Positions 40,746 to 50,211 are shown, counted from the stretch's first letter. The stretch: 64,000 nt of DNA from Vibrio crassostreae (GCF_024347415.1 NZ_AP025476.1:2976001-3040000); one strand, 5' to 3'. Program-made: numbers and translations. The notes: generated by a model from the sequence alone, not told the origin.

Positions 40746-40761
40746 ACGCAAACGATTAGTT
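40746..40761. promoter_or_regulatory. PurR-like site between tkt and metK
   Basis: ACGCAAACGATTAGTT has about one mismatch to the PurR consensus ANGCAANCGNTTNCNT. It lies about 25 bp upstream of the metK -35 and about 180 bp before tkt. Confidence 0.45.
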
Positions 40762-40783
40762 ATGACATATCATAAAAAAGAGC

Positions 40784-40811
40784 TTGTAATTCGACCGCTG
40801 GAATTTAGAAT
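40784..40811 (+). promoter_or_regulatory. metK promoter
   Basis: TTGTAA at 40784-40789 and TAGAAT at 40806-40811, with a 16-base spacer. The MetJ-like operator follows at once. Confidence 0.65.
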
Positions 40812-40827
40812 AGCCGTCTAGATGTAG
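40812..40827 (+). promoter_or_regulatory. MetJ-like operator of metK
   Basis: AGCCGTCT followed directly by AGATGTAG: two tandem 8-bp boxes matching the MetJ box consensus AGACGTCT at 7 and 5 of 8 positions, directly after the -10. MetJ represses metK with SAM in gammaproteobacteria. Confidence 0.6.
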
Positions 40828-40854
40828 AAACACCTACAAAATATACTGTATTTA

Positions 40855-40884
40855 ATGGCGGCGCTTCCTAGCTTGCGACGCCAT
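40855..40884 (+). other. Stem-loop in metK leader
   Basis: ATGGCGGCGC pairs with GCGACGCCAT (one mismatch in ten) over a ten-base loop, 37 bases before the metK start. It has no following U-run. It could stabilise the mRNA or tune translation. Confidence 0.5.
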
Positions 40885-40921
40885 AAACTATTTACACCAA
40901 AAACTTAAAAGTGGAGCTCTC

Positions 40922-42076
40922 ATGGCTAAGCACCTATTCACTTCTGAATCTGTTTCAGAAGGTCATCCAGATAAAATTGCAGACCAAATCTCTGATGCTG
41001 TTCTTGATGCCATCTTGGAACAAGATCCAAAAGCACGTGTTGCTTGTGAGACTTACGTTAAAACCGGCATGGTTATGGTTGGCGGTGAAGTGACAACGTC
41101 TGCATGGGTTGATATCGAAGAAATCACTCGTGAAACAGTACGTGAAATTGGTTACGTTCATTCTGATATGGGCTTTGACGCTGACTCTTGTGCTGTTCTA
41201 AACACAATTGGTAAGCAGTCTCCAGACATCAACCAAGGTGTTGATAAAGAAGACCCTAAAGAGCAAGGCGCAGGCGACCAAGGTATCATGTTTGGTTACG
41301 CGACTAACGAAACTCCTATCCTAATGCCAGCTCCAATTACTTACTCTCACCTTCTTGTTAAGAAGCAAGCTGAAGTACGTAAGAGCGGCAAACTTGATTT
41401 CCTTCGCCCAGATGCGAAATCTCAAGTTACGTTCCAATACGACCAAGGTAAGATCGTTGGTATCGATGCTGTTGTTCTTTCTACTCAACACTGTGATTCA
41501 GTAACAACGCCTGACCTACGCGAAGCAGTAATGGAAGAAATCATCAAGCCAGTACTTCCTGCTGAGTGGATCAACAAAGATACTAACTTCTTCATCAACC
41601 CAACAGGCCGTTTCGTAATCGGTGGCCCAATGGGTGACTGTGGTTTAACTGGTCGTAAGATCATCGTTGATACCTACGGCGGCGCAGCTCGTCACGGTGG
41701 CGGTGCATTCTCAGGTAAAGATCCATCAAAAGTTGACCGTTCTGCAGCTTACGCGGCTCGTTACGTTGCGAAAAACATCGTTGCTGCTGGCATGGCTGAT
41801 CGTTGTGAGATTCAACTGTCTTACGCTATTGGTGTTGCTGATCCAACATCTATCATGGTTGAAACGTTCGGTACTGAGAAAGTAGCGCACGAAATCATCA
41901 TTGAAGCAGTTCGTCAAAACTTCGACCTACGTCCATACGGCCTTCAAGAGATGCTGAACCTTCTTCAGCCTATCTACAAGCAAACTGCTGCATACGGCCA
42001 CTTCGGTCGTGAAGAGTTCCCTTGGGAAGCGACTGACAAAGCAGCAATCCTTGCGGACTTCGCTGGCCTAAAATAA
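40922..42076 (+). CDS. metK: S-adenosylmethionine synthetase
   Basis: Makes SAM from methionine and ATP. It is 384 residues (E. coli 384). Motifs [18 protein letters not shown] (read as [10 protein letters not shown]), [12 protein letters not shown] and [19 protein letters not shown] cover the ATP, methionine and phosphate-binding segments. A GGAG ribosome binding site is five bases before the ATG. It is divergent from tkt and followed by a strong terminator. Confidence 0.98.
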   Translation: MAKHLFTSESVSEGHPDKIADQISDAVLDAILEQDPKARVACETYVKTGMVMVGGEVTTSAWVDIEEITRETVREIGYVHSDMGFDADSCAVLNTIGKQSPDINQGVDKEDPKEQGAGDQGIMFGYATNETPILMPAPITYSHLLVKKQAEVRKSGKLDFLRPDAKSQVTFQYDQGKIVGIDAVVLSTQHCDSVTTPDLREAVMEEIIKPVLPAEWINKDTNFFINPTGRFVIGGPMGDCGLTGRKIIVDTYGGAARHGGGAFSGKDPSKVDRSAAYAARYVAKNIVAAGMADRCEIQLSYAIGVADPTSIMVETFGTEKVAHEIIIEAVRQNFDLRPYGLQEMLNLLQPIYKQTAAYGHFGREEFPWEATDKAAILADFAGLK

Positions 42077-42101
42077 TTTAGCCACTGCGATTTGTTTCTT
42101 T

Positions 42102-42135
42102 AAAGCCCTTACTGCTTAGTAAGGGCTTTATTTTT
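42102..42135 (+). terminator. Terminator after metK
   Basis: AAAGCCCTTACT-GCTT-AGTAAGGGCTTT, a perfect 12-bp stem, followed by ATTTTTAT. Confidence 0.9.
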
Positions 42136-42444
42136 ATGTACTTACCGAACTTTCACTCACAATACCCTTCTCCAACGCCCTTCTTTACCGTTAACCACTT
42201 AGTATAAAAAGCCGCTGATAATTTGTGTTTTCTAGCACTACTGACAATAGTTAAGGTAACTCCTAGGCGATCAAGCTCACATTTAACTTAAATTAATTCA
42301 GTCTGATAACGCTCGTTAAATGCACGCTAGAACAATAACTGGGATGACAAAGAGCAATTTAGCTCAACACCATAACTCTCACACAAGCCACATCGATGAG
42401 CCTTATGGAATTATAACTAGGACGTTATTTAACTAGGGGGATCT
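42136..42444 (+). promoter_or_regulatory. metK-DUF2189 gap
   Basis: About 309 bases. I see no gene, no palindrome of note and no convincing promoter. An AGGGGGATCT sequence before 42445 serves as the ribosome binding site of the next gene. Confidence 0.3.
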
Positions 42445-43242
42445 ATGCCTCGTACCGCGCACCCATCCGAACTGAACGATAAAAAACACAAGGTCAGCGA
42501 TAAGGATTACGCTCGCACCATTCCTTGCAACCAAATCAGTATTTCCGCACCCTTTCATTGGTTGTCGCTTGCTCTGCATGACTTAGTAAGAATGCCATTA
42601 ATCAGCGCATTTTACGGATTGTGCTTTATGGGAGCGGCAATTGCGATTGTTCAACTTGTCCAATGGCAAGGAACACACTTAGTCGTAATGCCAAGCCTGA
42701 TCGTGTACATGCTGATAGGGCCGTTTCTTGCCCTAGGCTTGTATGACGCAGCTTGGGAAAGAGAAAAAGGCCATAACGCCAGCCTACTGCACTCAATGAA
42801 AGCCATCACTCGCAACTCCACCCACCAATGGGCCTTTGCGATTGTGTTGATGGTTGCGATGATATTCTGGATGCGTATCGCTGCGTTATTGCACGCGCTC
42901 TACCCTTCAGTGCAAGGCGCACCATTGGCTGAGTTCGCTCCCTTCTTAATTACGGGTTCTGTGATTGGTTTTGTCATCGCAAGCCTCATATTTAGCATCT
43001 CAGCATTTTCAATTCCGTTAATGATGGAGAGACGCGTTGATGTAATGAGTGCAATTTTCACTAGCTTTAATGCCGTGAAATCGAACATTCCTGCAATGGT
43101 GGTTTGGGCAAGTATTATTTGTGCCGGTATTCTGGTGGGTTTTGCCACCTACGGCATCGGAATGATCGTCACCATGCCGCTACTTGGTTATGGTACATGG
43201 CACGCTTATCACGAGCTCATTAAGAAAAAACATCACGTGTAA
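42445..43242 (+). CDS. DUF2189 integral membrane protein
   Basis: A 265-residue membrane protein matching the DUF2189 family: a soluble N-terminus (about 1-45), then six hydrophobic segments (around 52-72, 78-100, 128-150, 168-192, 215-235, 235-252) and a basic C-terminal tail. The middle AAWEREKGHNASLL loop is typical of the family. Function is unknown. It stands alone between metK and sprT. Confidence 0.8.
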   Translation: MPRTAHPSELNDKKHKVSDKDYARTIPCNQISISAPFHWLSLALHDLVRMPLISAFYGLCFMGAAIAIVQLVQWQGTHLVVMPSLIVYMLIGPFLALGLYDAAWEREKGHNASLLHSMKAITRNSTHQWAFAIVLMVAMIFWMRIAALLHALYPSVQGAPLAEFAPFLITGSVIGFVIASLIFSISAFSIPLMMERRVDVMSAIFTSFNAVKSNIPAMVVWASIICAGILVGFATYGIGMIVTMPLLGYGTWHAYHELIKKKHHV

Positions 43243-43322
43243 AGCATCGCTAGATCAAAAAGCAATGTTATGATGAGGCCTTGGTTTAAACGCTGAGGTC
43301 TTTTATTTGGAGTTAACAACGT

Positions 43323-43823
43323 TTGTCTTACACCCCGCAACAACATCGAGCAAATAAGAAATTGGCCGAGTGCCTAGCTATCGCAAATCAACATTTCTCT
43401 CGTGAATTTCCACACCCAACTATCACCTTCAAGTTAAGAGGTAAAGCGGCGGGAAAGGCCTACCTTCAGCTCAACGAAATTAAGCTCAACCACGTACTAT
43501 TTTCTGAAAATGAAGACGCCTTCATCAACGAAGTTGTGCCGCATGAGCTCGCACACCTAATCACGCATCAGGTTTTCGGACGTGTTAAGCCTCACGGAAA
43601 CGAGTGGAAATACGTGATGGAAAAGGTATTCAACGTTCCAGCCAAAACAACTCACAGCTTTGAAATCGCTTCAGTTCAAGGGAAAACCTTTGAATATCGA
43701 TGTGAGTGCACCACTTACCCATTATCAATCAGACGACACAATAAAGTGCTTCGAAATCAATCGACCTATCGCTGCCAGCAGTGCAATCAAACCTTATCCT
43801 TCACAGGCACACAGCTCAGCTAA
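43323..43823 (+). CDS. sprT: SprT-family zinc metalloprotein
   Basis: A 166-residue SprT-like protein. The metallopeptidase motif HELAHLITH (HExxH plus a third His) sits around residues 78-86, and a C-terminal zinc ribbon is suggested by CECTTYPLS and CQQCN. It starts at a TTG, with GGAG about ten bases upstream, 80 bp after the DUF2189 gene. In E. coli sprT lies just upstream of endA, as here. Its exact substrate is not known in bacteria. Confidence 0.9.
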   Translation: MSYTPQQHRANKKLAECLAIANQHFSREFPHPTITFKLRGKAAGKAYLQLNEIKLNHVLFSENEDAFINEVVPHELAHLITHQVFGRVKPHGNEWKYVMEKVFNVPAKTTHSFEIASVQGKTFEYRCECTTYPLSIRRHNKVLRNQSTYRCQQCNQTLSFTGTQLS

Positions 43824-43974
43824 AGTCCTAGACTCGCACCTATTCGATTTGGTAACCCCATCCTTTTTATTTCAGAAAGCAACACTCGATTAAGTTGATG
43901 ATAGAAATGTAATGGAGAAACTCATCCTTTGAGTGCTAGACTGATGTTTATCATACTTTTATCAGTCTTTTTCT

Positions 43975-44706
43975 ATGCAAAAACTCACCATCAAAGCATT
44001 TGGCCTACCTGTGTCTTTTTACTTATCAATAGTATTTAGCCTACTGGTAACCCAAAGCGTTTTCGCCGCACCACCGAGCTCATTCTCCAAAGCAAAAAGA
44101 GAAGCGGTGAAGATTTATCTCGACCACCCGACTTCATTTTATTGTGGTTGTGACATTACATGGAAGGACAAAAAGAAAGGGATTCCCGACCTTGACGGCT
44201 GTGGTTATCAAGTCCGAAAACAACAAAAGCGAGCGAGTCGAATTGAGTGGGAACACGTGGTTCCAGCTTGGCAATTCGGCCACCAGCGTCAGTGCTGGCA
44301 AGATGGCGGGCGCAAGAACTGCACTCGCAATGACAAAGTATTCAAGTCCATGGAAGCCGATCTCCACAACCTAACGCCAGCTATCGGTGAAGTAAATGGT
44401 GACCGTTCGAACTACAACTTCAGCCAGTGGAATGGAATGGATGGCGTAAGCTATGGTCAGTGCGAAATGCAGGTCAACTTCAAGCAGCGTAAGGTGATGC
44501 CGCCAGACAGAGCAAAAGGCTCTATCGCGCGTACCTACCTTTACATGAGCCAAGAGTATGGTTTCAAGCTATCTAAGCAACAAACCAACCTGATGATGGC
44601 GTGGAACAAGCAATTTCCTGTCGACAAGTGGGAGTGTACTCGTGATGAGCGAATCTATGCCATCCAAGGTAATCACAACCCATTTGTTTACCCTGCTTGT
44701 AAATAA
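43975..44706 (+). CDS. endA: Periplasmic/extracellular endonuclease I (Dns family)
   Basis: Non-specific endonuclease (EndA/Dns/Vvn family), 243 residues with a Sec signal peptide (about 1-31, cut after VFA). The His-Me fold catalytic [14 protein letters not shown] with His and the following [18 protein letters not shown]sn/Glu cluster are intact, and eight Cys in the mature protein allow disulfide bonds, as in Vvn. In Vibrio cholerae Dns limits DNA uptake; here it lies 4 kb from pilT and pilU. A perfect 12-bp hairpin follows the gene. Confidence 0.95.
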   Translation: MQKLTIKAFGLPVSFYLSIVFSLLVTQSVFAAPPSSFSKAKREAVKIYLDHPTSFYCGCDITWKDKKKGIPDLDGCGYQVRKQQKRASRIEWEHVVPAWQFGHQRQCWQDGGRKNCTRNDKVFKSMEADLHNLTPAIGEVNGDRSNYNFSQWNGMDGVSYGQCEMQVNFKQRKVMPPDRAKGSIARTYLYMSQEYGFKLSKQQTNLMMAWNKQFPVDKWECTRDERIYAIQGNHNPFVYPACK

Positions 44707-44743
44707 CGTCGCTCGTACAATCAACATTCCTACCTATCTCAAA

Positions 44744-44775
44744 CAAGAGTTTCAGAATTGCCCCTGAAACTCTTG
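44744..44775 (+). terminator. Hairpin after endA
   Basis: CAAGAGTTTCAG pairs with CTGAAACTCTTG (12 bp, perfect) over an eight-base loop. The U-tract is not adjacent (TTGTTTTTTC starts about ten bases later), so termination is plausible but not typical. Confidence 0.5.
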
Positions 44776-44859
44776 CTCTACCCTTGTTTTTTCAACTAAA
44801 AGCATCCATGTTAGGCAGAGACAAAATACCCAAATGAACATATTTATAGGTTTACCAGC

Positions 44860-45591
44860 ATGAGAATCCCTCGTATCCATAACCCAGAACGCATTCATCA
44901 GTTAGGTTCACTCGCTTTAGGCGAAGATGCCGCGGGTCATGTTGGTCGTGTCCTTCGCATGAAAGAAGGCCAAGAAGTCCTTCTATTTGATGGCAGTGGT
45001 GCTGAATTTCCAGCGACAATCACTGAAGTATCAAAGAAAAATGTCACCGTTAATGTTTCTGAACGCATCGAGCGCAGCAGCGAATCTCCGTTAGACTTAC
45101 ATTTAGGCCAAGTGATTTCACGTGGTGACAAAATGGAGTTCACCATTCAGAAATCGGTTGAGCTTGGTGTGAACACCATTACCCCTCTAATTTCAGAGCG
45201 CTGCGGCGTTAAGCTTGATACAAAACGCTTTGAGAAAAAACTCGCACAGTGGCAAAAGATTGCTATCGCGGCGTGTGAACAGTGTGGCCGTAATACGGTT
45301 CCAGTCATTCGTCCAATTATGCAGCTTGAAGAGTGGTGCAGCGAACCAAGCGAAGCACTAAAGCTAAACCTACACCCTCGAGCAAAGTACTCAATTAACA
45401 CCCTTCCAGAACCTATCAGCAAGGTACGCCTATTGATTGGTCCTGAAGGTGGCTTGTCGGCTGAAGAAATCGGCATGACAGAGCAATACAAATTTGAAGA
45501 GACGCTACTCGGCCCACGTGTACTTCGTACCGAAACAGCTGCTCTAACCGCAATTACTGCCTTACAAGTCCGTTTTGGCGATCTAGGCTAG
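44860..45591 (+). CDS. rsmE: 16S rRNA m3U1498 methyltransferase RsmE
   Basis: SPOUT-class methyltransferase for U1498 of 16S rRNA. It is 243 residues (E. coli 243), with an N-terminal PUA-like domain (about 1-70) and a SPOUT domain with the knot motif [13 protein letters not shown] and [16 protein letters not shown]. It is followed after nine bases by gshB, as in E. coli. Confidence 0.97.
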   Translation: MRIPRIHNPERIHQLGSLALGEDAAGHVGRVLRMKEGQEVLLFDGSGAEFPATITEVSKKNVTVNVSERIERSSESPLDLHLGQVISRGDKMEFTIQKSVELGVNTITPLISERCGVKLDTKRFEKKLAQWQKIAIAACEQCGRNTVPVIRPIMQLEEWCSEPSEALKLNLHPRAKYSINTLPEPISKVRLLIGPEGGLSAEEIGMTEQYKFEETLLGPRVLRTETAALTAITALQVRFGDLG

Positions 45592-45600
45592 GAGAAAAAA

Positions 45601-46551
45601 ATGATCAAACTTGGCATCGTAATGGATCCAATTTCATCCATTAACATCAAAAAAGACTCTAGCTTTGCCATGATGCTTGAAGCGCAGCGTCGTGGTTACG
45701 AAATCCATTACATGGAAATGGATGATCTACACTTAGATCAAGGCGTAGCCATTGCTGACACTAAGGTTGTAGCACTAAAAGAAGATCCAAACGGTTGGTA
45801 TGAATTCAAGTCAGAACAGACTATCGCGCTATCTGATTTAGATGCAGTATTGATGCGTAAAGATCCTCCGTTTGATACTGAATACATTTACGCGACCTAC
45901 ATTCTTGAGCGTGCTGAAGAAAACGGCGCACTGATCGTAAACAAGCCACAAAGCCTACGTGACTGTAACGAAAAGTTGTTCACGGCTTGGTTCCCAGAGC
46001 TAACACCAACTACCATCGTGACTCGTAAAGCTGAAAAGATTAAAGAGTTTCGTGAGAAGCATGGTGACGTGATCCTAAAACCACTTGATGGTATGGGTGG
46101 TGCGTCTATCTTCCGCGTGAAGGAAGGCGATCCAAACGTATCGGTGATCATTGAAACGCTGACCAACCATGGTCAAAACTACGCAATGGCACAAACCTTT
46201 GTTCCTGACATCAGCAATGGTGATAAGCGTATTCTTGTGGTTGACGGTGAGCCAATGCCTTACTGCCTAGCTCGTATTCCAGCTAAAGGCGAAACACGCG
46301 GCAACCTAGCCGCTGGCGGTACAGGTGAAGCTCGTCCGTTAAGTGAAACAGACTGGGCTATTGCACGAGCAGTGGCTCCTTCACTAAAAGAAAAAGGTTT
46401 AATCTTTGTCGGGCTGGATGTTATCGGTGACAAGCTGACAGAAATTAACGTGACGAGCCCTACTTGTATCCGTGAAATTGAAGCTGCTTTTGATATTTCG
46501 GTAACAGGTAAATTAATGGACGCAATCGAGCGTCGCGTTAACGCTAAATAG
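45601..46551 (+). CDS. gshB: Glutathione synthetase
   Basis: ATP-grasp ligase joining gamma-glutamylcysteine and glycine. It is 316 residues (E. coli 316). The N-terminal LGIVMDPISSINIKKDSSFAM (read as IVMDPISSI), the ATP-binding ILKPLDGMGGASIFR and GETRGNLAAGGTGEARPL loops, and the metal-binding EINVTSPTCIREIE are clear. TAGGAGAAAAAA provides the ribosome binding site. Confidence 0.98.
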   Translation: MIKLGIVMDPISSINIKKDSSFAMMLEAQRRGYEIHYMEMDDLHLDQGVAIADTKVVALKEDPNGWYEFKSEQTIALSDLDAVLMRKDPPFDTEYIYATYILERAEENGALIVNKPQSLRDCNEKLFTAWFPELTPTTIVTRKAEKIKEFREKHGDVILKPLDGMGGASIFRVKEGDPNVSVIIETLTNHGQNYAMAQTFVPDISNGDKRILVVDGEPMPYCLARIPAKGETRGNLAAGGTGEARPLSETDWAIARAVAPSLKEKGLIFVGLDVIGDKLTEINVTSPTCIREIEAAFDISVTGKLMDAIERRVNAK

Positions 46552-46599
46552 CCTAAACTAAAGAAAGCCTTAGCTATTCGCAAACGGCACAGAATCAAT

Positions 46600-46623
46600 G
46601 AGCGGCTTCACGCCGCTCTTTTT
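46600..46623 (+). terminator. Terminator after gshB
   Basis: GAGCGGC-TTCAC-GCCGCTC followed by five T. Confidence 0.85.
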
Positions 46624-46655
46624 CCTTTACTGGGAACACACTGGCAGGAGGCTCT

Positions 46656-47219
46656 ATGAATTTAACGAACCACTTTCTGGTTGCTATGCCCGGAATGAAA
46701 GATCCCTACTTTCAAAATTCGGTAATTTACCTTTGTGAGCACAACGACGAAGGTGCGATGGGGTTAATGATCAACGCCCCTATCGATGTCACTGTCGGAA
46801 GCATGCTTAAACAAGTTGAGGTTGATTCTGAGCAGCCGAAATCGAATCAGGCAAGTCTTGATAAGCCAGTATTGAACGGTGGGCCGGTCGCAGAAGACCG
46901 TGGGTTTATTTTGCACAAACCTAAAGGCAGCTATCAATCCAGCATCAACATGACAGATCAAATCTCGGTGACAACCTCAAAAGATATCTTGATGGTGTTG
47001 GGCACAGAAGATGAGCCGATGAATTATTTAGTCGCACTTGGGTATGCAGGATGGGAACCGGGACAACTGGAAACCGAACTTACCGAGAACTCATGGTTAA
47101 CCGTTGAAGCCGATCCAAAGGTCATCTTCGATACACCGATTTCTGACCGCTGGAAAGTCGCCGTGCAGATGTTAGGCATTAATGCGGCTCAGCTTTCAGC
47201 AGACGCTGGTCACGCCTAG
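46656..47219 (+). CDS. yqgE: UPF0301/DUF179 protein YqgE
   Basis: A 187-residue protein of the AlgH/UPF0301 family (E. coli 187). The N-terminal [25 protein letters not shown] and [13 protein letters not shown] motifs are present. Its function is not settled. It sits upstream of ruvX as in most gammaproteobacteria. AGGAGG before the ATG is a strong ribosome binding site. Confidence 0.95.
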   Translation: MNLTNHFLVAMPGMKDPYFQNSVIYLCEHNDEGAMGLMINAPIDVTVGSMLKQVEVDSEQPKSNQASLDKPVLNGGPVAEDRGFILHKPKGSYQSSINMTDQISVTTSKDILMVLGTEDEPMNYLVALGYAGWEPGQLETELTENSWLTVEADPKVIFDTPISDRWKVAVQMLGINAAQLSADAGHA

Positions 47220-47274
47220 CTCAAATCAGCTAAATAAACAGACACTCTCAAACACAGATAAATTTGGAACCCCC

Positions 47275-47697
47275 ATGTCACGAACAATTATGGCATTTGA
47301 CTACGGTACAAAAAGTATCGGCAGTGCGATAGGACAAGAAATCACAGGCACAGCAAGCCCACTGAAAGCCTTTAAAGCCAAAGACGGAATTCCTAACTGG
47401 GACGATATCGAAAAGCAAATTAAGGAGTGGCAACCGAACCTGATTGTGGTTGGCCTTCCTACCGACCTTCATGGCAAAGATCTAGCCACCATCACACCTA
47501 GAGCGAAGAAGTTCGCTAACCGCCTTAAAGGGCGCTTTGGTGTTGATGTTGAACTGCATGATGAGAGGCTATCGACTGCAGAAGCAAGAGCCGATCTTTT
47601 TGACATGGGTGGCTATAAAGCATTAAGTAAAGGCAATGTAGATAACCAGTCTGCAGTCGTCATTTTAGAGAGCTGGTTTGAAGCGCAATATTCGTAA
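47275..47697 (+). CDS. ruvX: Putative pre-16S rRNA nuclease YqgF/RuvX
   Basis: RNase H-like nuclease that matures the 5' end of 16S rRNA. It is 140 residues from the chosen start (E. coli 138). Conserved [16 protein letters not shown] and [11 protein letters not shown], with the [12 protein letters not shown] tail, are present. The frame is open to 47182, inside yqgE, but GGAA precedes the ATG at 47275 and the protein then starts MSRTIMAFD. Confidence 0.95.
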   Translation: MSRTIMAFDYGTKSIGSAIGQEITGTASPLKAFKAKDGIPNWDDIEKQIKEWQPNLIVVGLPTDLHGKDLATITPRAKKFANRLKGRFGVDVELHDERLSTAEARADLFDMGGYKALSKGNVDNQSAVVILESWFEAQYS

Positions 47698-47795
47698 CGA
47701 AAATTAAGTGAGCAAAATTTGAACTAATTTGTGATCCCACACGAATTTCACGCCGTAATGTCGATGCAATTCAAAATCAGAACGTGGGAGTTCAA

Positions 47796-47954
47796 ATGAA
47801 AATTTTTCTAGCAATCTTCACCGCTCTAACCATTTCAGCATGCAGTTCAATGGGTGGTTCAGCGGGTTACACTGGCGAACAATATCCAACTAAAATTAAA
47901 TTAGAGAAAGAGCGTGGCTACTCGAACGACAACAACCGTTTTGCTAATCACTAA
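47796..47954 (+). CDS. Small predicted lipoprotein (52 residues)
   Basis: A 52-residue frame from ATG 47796 to TAA 47954. It opens with a short signal peptide MKIFLAIFTALTIS and a lipobox-like ISAC-S with Cys16, followed by a Gly/Ser-rich stretch and a charged C-terminus (KIKLEKERGYSNDNNRF). A GGGAG sequence lies before the ATG and a terminator closes it. I do not recognise a named family. It sits between ruvX and pilU; Vibrio genomes often carry a small lipoprotein there, by recollection only. Confidence 0.75.
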   Translation: MKIFLAIFTALTISACSSMGGSAGYTGEQYPTKIKLEKERGYSNDNNRFANH

Positions 47955-47972
47955 TTTATTCACTTTACAAGA

Positions 47973-47996
47973 AACCCGCATCTCAGCGGGTTTTTT
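47973..47996. terminator. Terminator after small lipoprotein gene
   Basis: AACCCGC-ATCTCA-GCGGGTT with a T-run after it; usable for the converging pilU transcript only weakly. Confidence 0.85.
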
Positions 47997-48023
47997 ATTG
48001 GCACCAGACACTAGGCATTCAAC

Positions 48024-49133
48024 CTAACCCATGTCTATCTTTACCCCGGCCAAAGCACCAGTCCCGTAGTCATCATCGCCACGTCTGGTTTTTAGCATCA
48101 AACGTAAGTCATTAGCAGAGTCAGCACTGTGAAACGCATCCTCTTCGCTGATCTTGCCTGCTACAACTAAATCATATAAAGTTTGGTCAAAGGTCTGCAT
48201 ACCAATCTCTTTTGATTTTGCCATGGTTGCTTTCAGTTCATGTAGTTCACCACGACGAATCAAGTCAGACACACGAGGGCTATTCAGCAGAATTTCAAAC
48301 ACACCATGACGACCGCTGCCATTCTTATCTCGGATTAACTGTTGAGCAACCACGCCACGCAAGTTCATCGACAAATCAAACAGGAACTGCTCTTTCTGCT
48401 CTTTCGGCACCAAGTGAAGAATACGTTCTAACGCTTGGTTAGCGTTATTGGCGTGCAAAGTTGCCATACACAAGTGACCCGTTTCAGCAAAGGTCATCGC
48501 GTATTCCATGGTTTCACGGCTACGGATTTCGCCAATCAAGATCATGTCTGGCGCTTGACGTAACGAGTTCTTAAGTGCGACTTCATAGCTCTCGGTGTCG
48601 AGCCCAACCTCACGTTGAGTCACGATACATTTTTTATGTTCGTGAACGAATTCAATTGGGTCTTCAACCGTCAAGATATGCCCCGAGCGGCTGGTATTGC
48701 GATAACCAGTCATCGCAGCCATTGAGGTCGATTTACCAGAGCCTGTCGCCCCAACCACCAACACAAGTCCGCGCTTAGCGATTGAAAGGTCCTGCAGTAC
48801 ATCTGGAAGCTTTAATTGCTCAAAGGTTGGGATGTTAGTCTCGATACGTCGAATGACCGCTCCAGGTAGCTCTCGTTGAAAGAATGCACTGACACGAAAA
48901 CGCCCAAAGTCACGCACTATGGCAAAATTAGCCTCACGCGTTTGCTGATATTCATCACGTCGGTCTTGATCCATCATCGCATCAAGTAGTTGAGCGACCT
49001 GAACCAAATTCAGCTTCTCGCCTTGCGGTCGTAGTTCACCATCGACACGGAACAAGACAGGCGCATCGACAGTGATATAAAGATCGGACGCTTTTTGAGA
49101 CAGCATTCCCTCAAGGATTTGATTCAATTCCAT
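48024..49133 (-). CDS. pilU: Type IV pilus retraction ATPase PilU
   Basis: PilT-like hexameric AAA/secretion ATPase acting with PilT in pilus retraction; in V. cholerae it supports PilT-dependent DNA uptake. It is 369 residues. An N-terminal PAS-like domain precedes Walker A GATGSGKST, Asp box ILTVEDPIEF, Walker B DMILIGEIR and the His box GHLCMATLHANN. It differs from PilT in its C-terminus (TRRGDDDYGTGALAGVK). The ATG at 49133 has AAGGTG upstream; the frame is open to 49142. It lies 14 bp after pilT. Confidence 0.95.
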   Translation of the reverse strand: MELNQILEGMLSQKASDLYITVDAPVLFRVDGELRPQGEKLNLVQVAQLLDAMMDQDRRDEYQQTREANFAIVRDFGRFRVSAFFQRELPGAVIRRIETNIPTFEQLKLPDVLQDLSIAKRGLVLVVGATGSGKSTSMAAMTGYRNTSRSGHILTVEDPIEFVHEHKKCIVTQREVGLDTESYEVALKNSLRQAPDMILIGEIRSRETMEYAMTFAETGHLCMATLHANNANQALERILHLVPKEQKEQFLFDLSMNLRGVVAQQLIRDKNGSGRHGVFEILLNSPRVSDLIRRGELHELKATMAKSKEIGMQTFDQTLYDLVVAGKISEEDAFHSADSANDLRLMLKTRRGDDDYGTGALAGVKIDMG

Positions 49134-49147
49134 TATATGCACCTTGA

Positions 49148-50185
49148 TTAAAACATTGAGGTTTCAATTTCGATTTTTTTCTCAACCTCTTCCGAATCAA
49201 CCAAGCCTTGAGCCATCAGCTGCTTCGCGTTTTGCTCCATAGTTTGCATGCCATGTGCTGCGCCCGTTTGAATGATCGAATACATCTGAGCGACCTTATC
49301 TTCACGAATCAAGTTTCTGATCGCTGGTGTCGCCATCATGATTTCATGGCAAGCCACACGCCCCCCCCCTACACGTTTTAGCAGCTTCTGTGCAATTACC
49401 GATCGTAACGATTCAGACAGCATTGAACGCACCATGTCTTTATCGCTACCAGGGAAAACATCAATGATACGGTCAATCGTTTTTGCTGCAGAGCTGGTAT
49501 GTAGGGTACCAAAAACCAAGTGACCGGTTTCCGCTGCGGTTAGCGCTAAGCTGATCGTTTCTTGGTCACGAAGCTCACCAACAAGGATAACATCTGGGTC
49601 TTCACGTAACGCGCTGCGCAGCGCCGCTTTGAAGCTGTGAGTATCACGATGGACCTCACGCTGGTTAACAAGGCATTTATTGTTGGTGTGAACGAATTCA
49701 ATCGGGTCTTCGATCGTCAGGATATGTTTGTTGTGGTTGCGGTTTACGTAATCAACCATCGCCGCAAGGGTCGTTGATTTACCAGAGCCTGTTGGGCCAG
49801 TAACGAGCACTAAACCTTTTTCGTAGTTGGCAATCTTTTCAAAGATTTCAGGCGCACCTAGTTGATCTAAAGTTGGGATCTCTACAGGGATAGTTCGAAA
49901 GACAGCCGAGCAACCACGAGCTTGGTTAAAAGCATTCACACGGAAACGACCAACATTGGGCAATTCAAAAGAGAAGTCGACTTCCAATTTTTCTTCAAAC
50001 TCACCACGCTGCGAATCGCTCATGATCTCAAAAACCAAACGATGCACATCAGCATGACTCAAAGCTGGGATTCCAAGCTTCCTTACTTCACCATCTATAC
50101 GTACCATTGGAGATACACCCGCAGAAAGATGTAGATCTGACGCGTTATGCTTTACACTAAAATCTAGTAACTCAGTGATATCCAT
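49148..50185 (-). CDS. pilT: Twitching motility ATPase PilT
   Basis: Main retraction ATPase of type IV pili (twitching, DNA uptake). It is 345 residues. It has the SDLHLSAG N-terminus, Walker A GPTGSGKSTT, DPIEFVH Asp box, Walker B DVILVGELRD and the GHLVFGTLHTSSA His box. The motif KRVGGGRVACHEI is encoded with nine consecutive G (complement of 49361-49369), a slippage-prone tract. It is divergent from yggS, as in many Vibrio and Pseudomonas genomes, and upstream of pilU. Confidence 0.97.
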   Translation of the reverse strand: MDITELLDFSVKHNASDLHLSAGVSPMVRIDGEVRKLGIPALSHADVHRLVFEIMSDSQRGEFEEKLEVDFSFELPNVGRFRVNAFNQARGCSAVFRTIPVEIPTLDQLGAPEIFEKIANYEKGLVLVTGPTGSGKSTTLAAMVDYVNRNHNKHILTIEDPIEFVHTNNKCLVNQREVHRDTHSFKAALRSALREDPDVILVGELRDQETISLALTAAETGHLVFGTLHTSSAAKTIDRIIDVFPGSDKDMVRSMLSESLRSVIAQKLLKRVGGGRVACHEIMMATPAIRNLIREDKVAQMYSIIQTGAAHGMQTMEQNAKQLMAQGLVDSEEVEKKIEIETSMF

Positions 50186-50211
50186 TTATTTTCCCTTAAG
50201 TAAAGTCAGCT

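Noticed and set aside
40564..40921. SAM riboswitch ahead of metK
   Set aside because: No SAM riboswitch fold recognised; the MetJ-like boxes and a simple stem-loop explain the structure seen.
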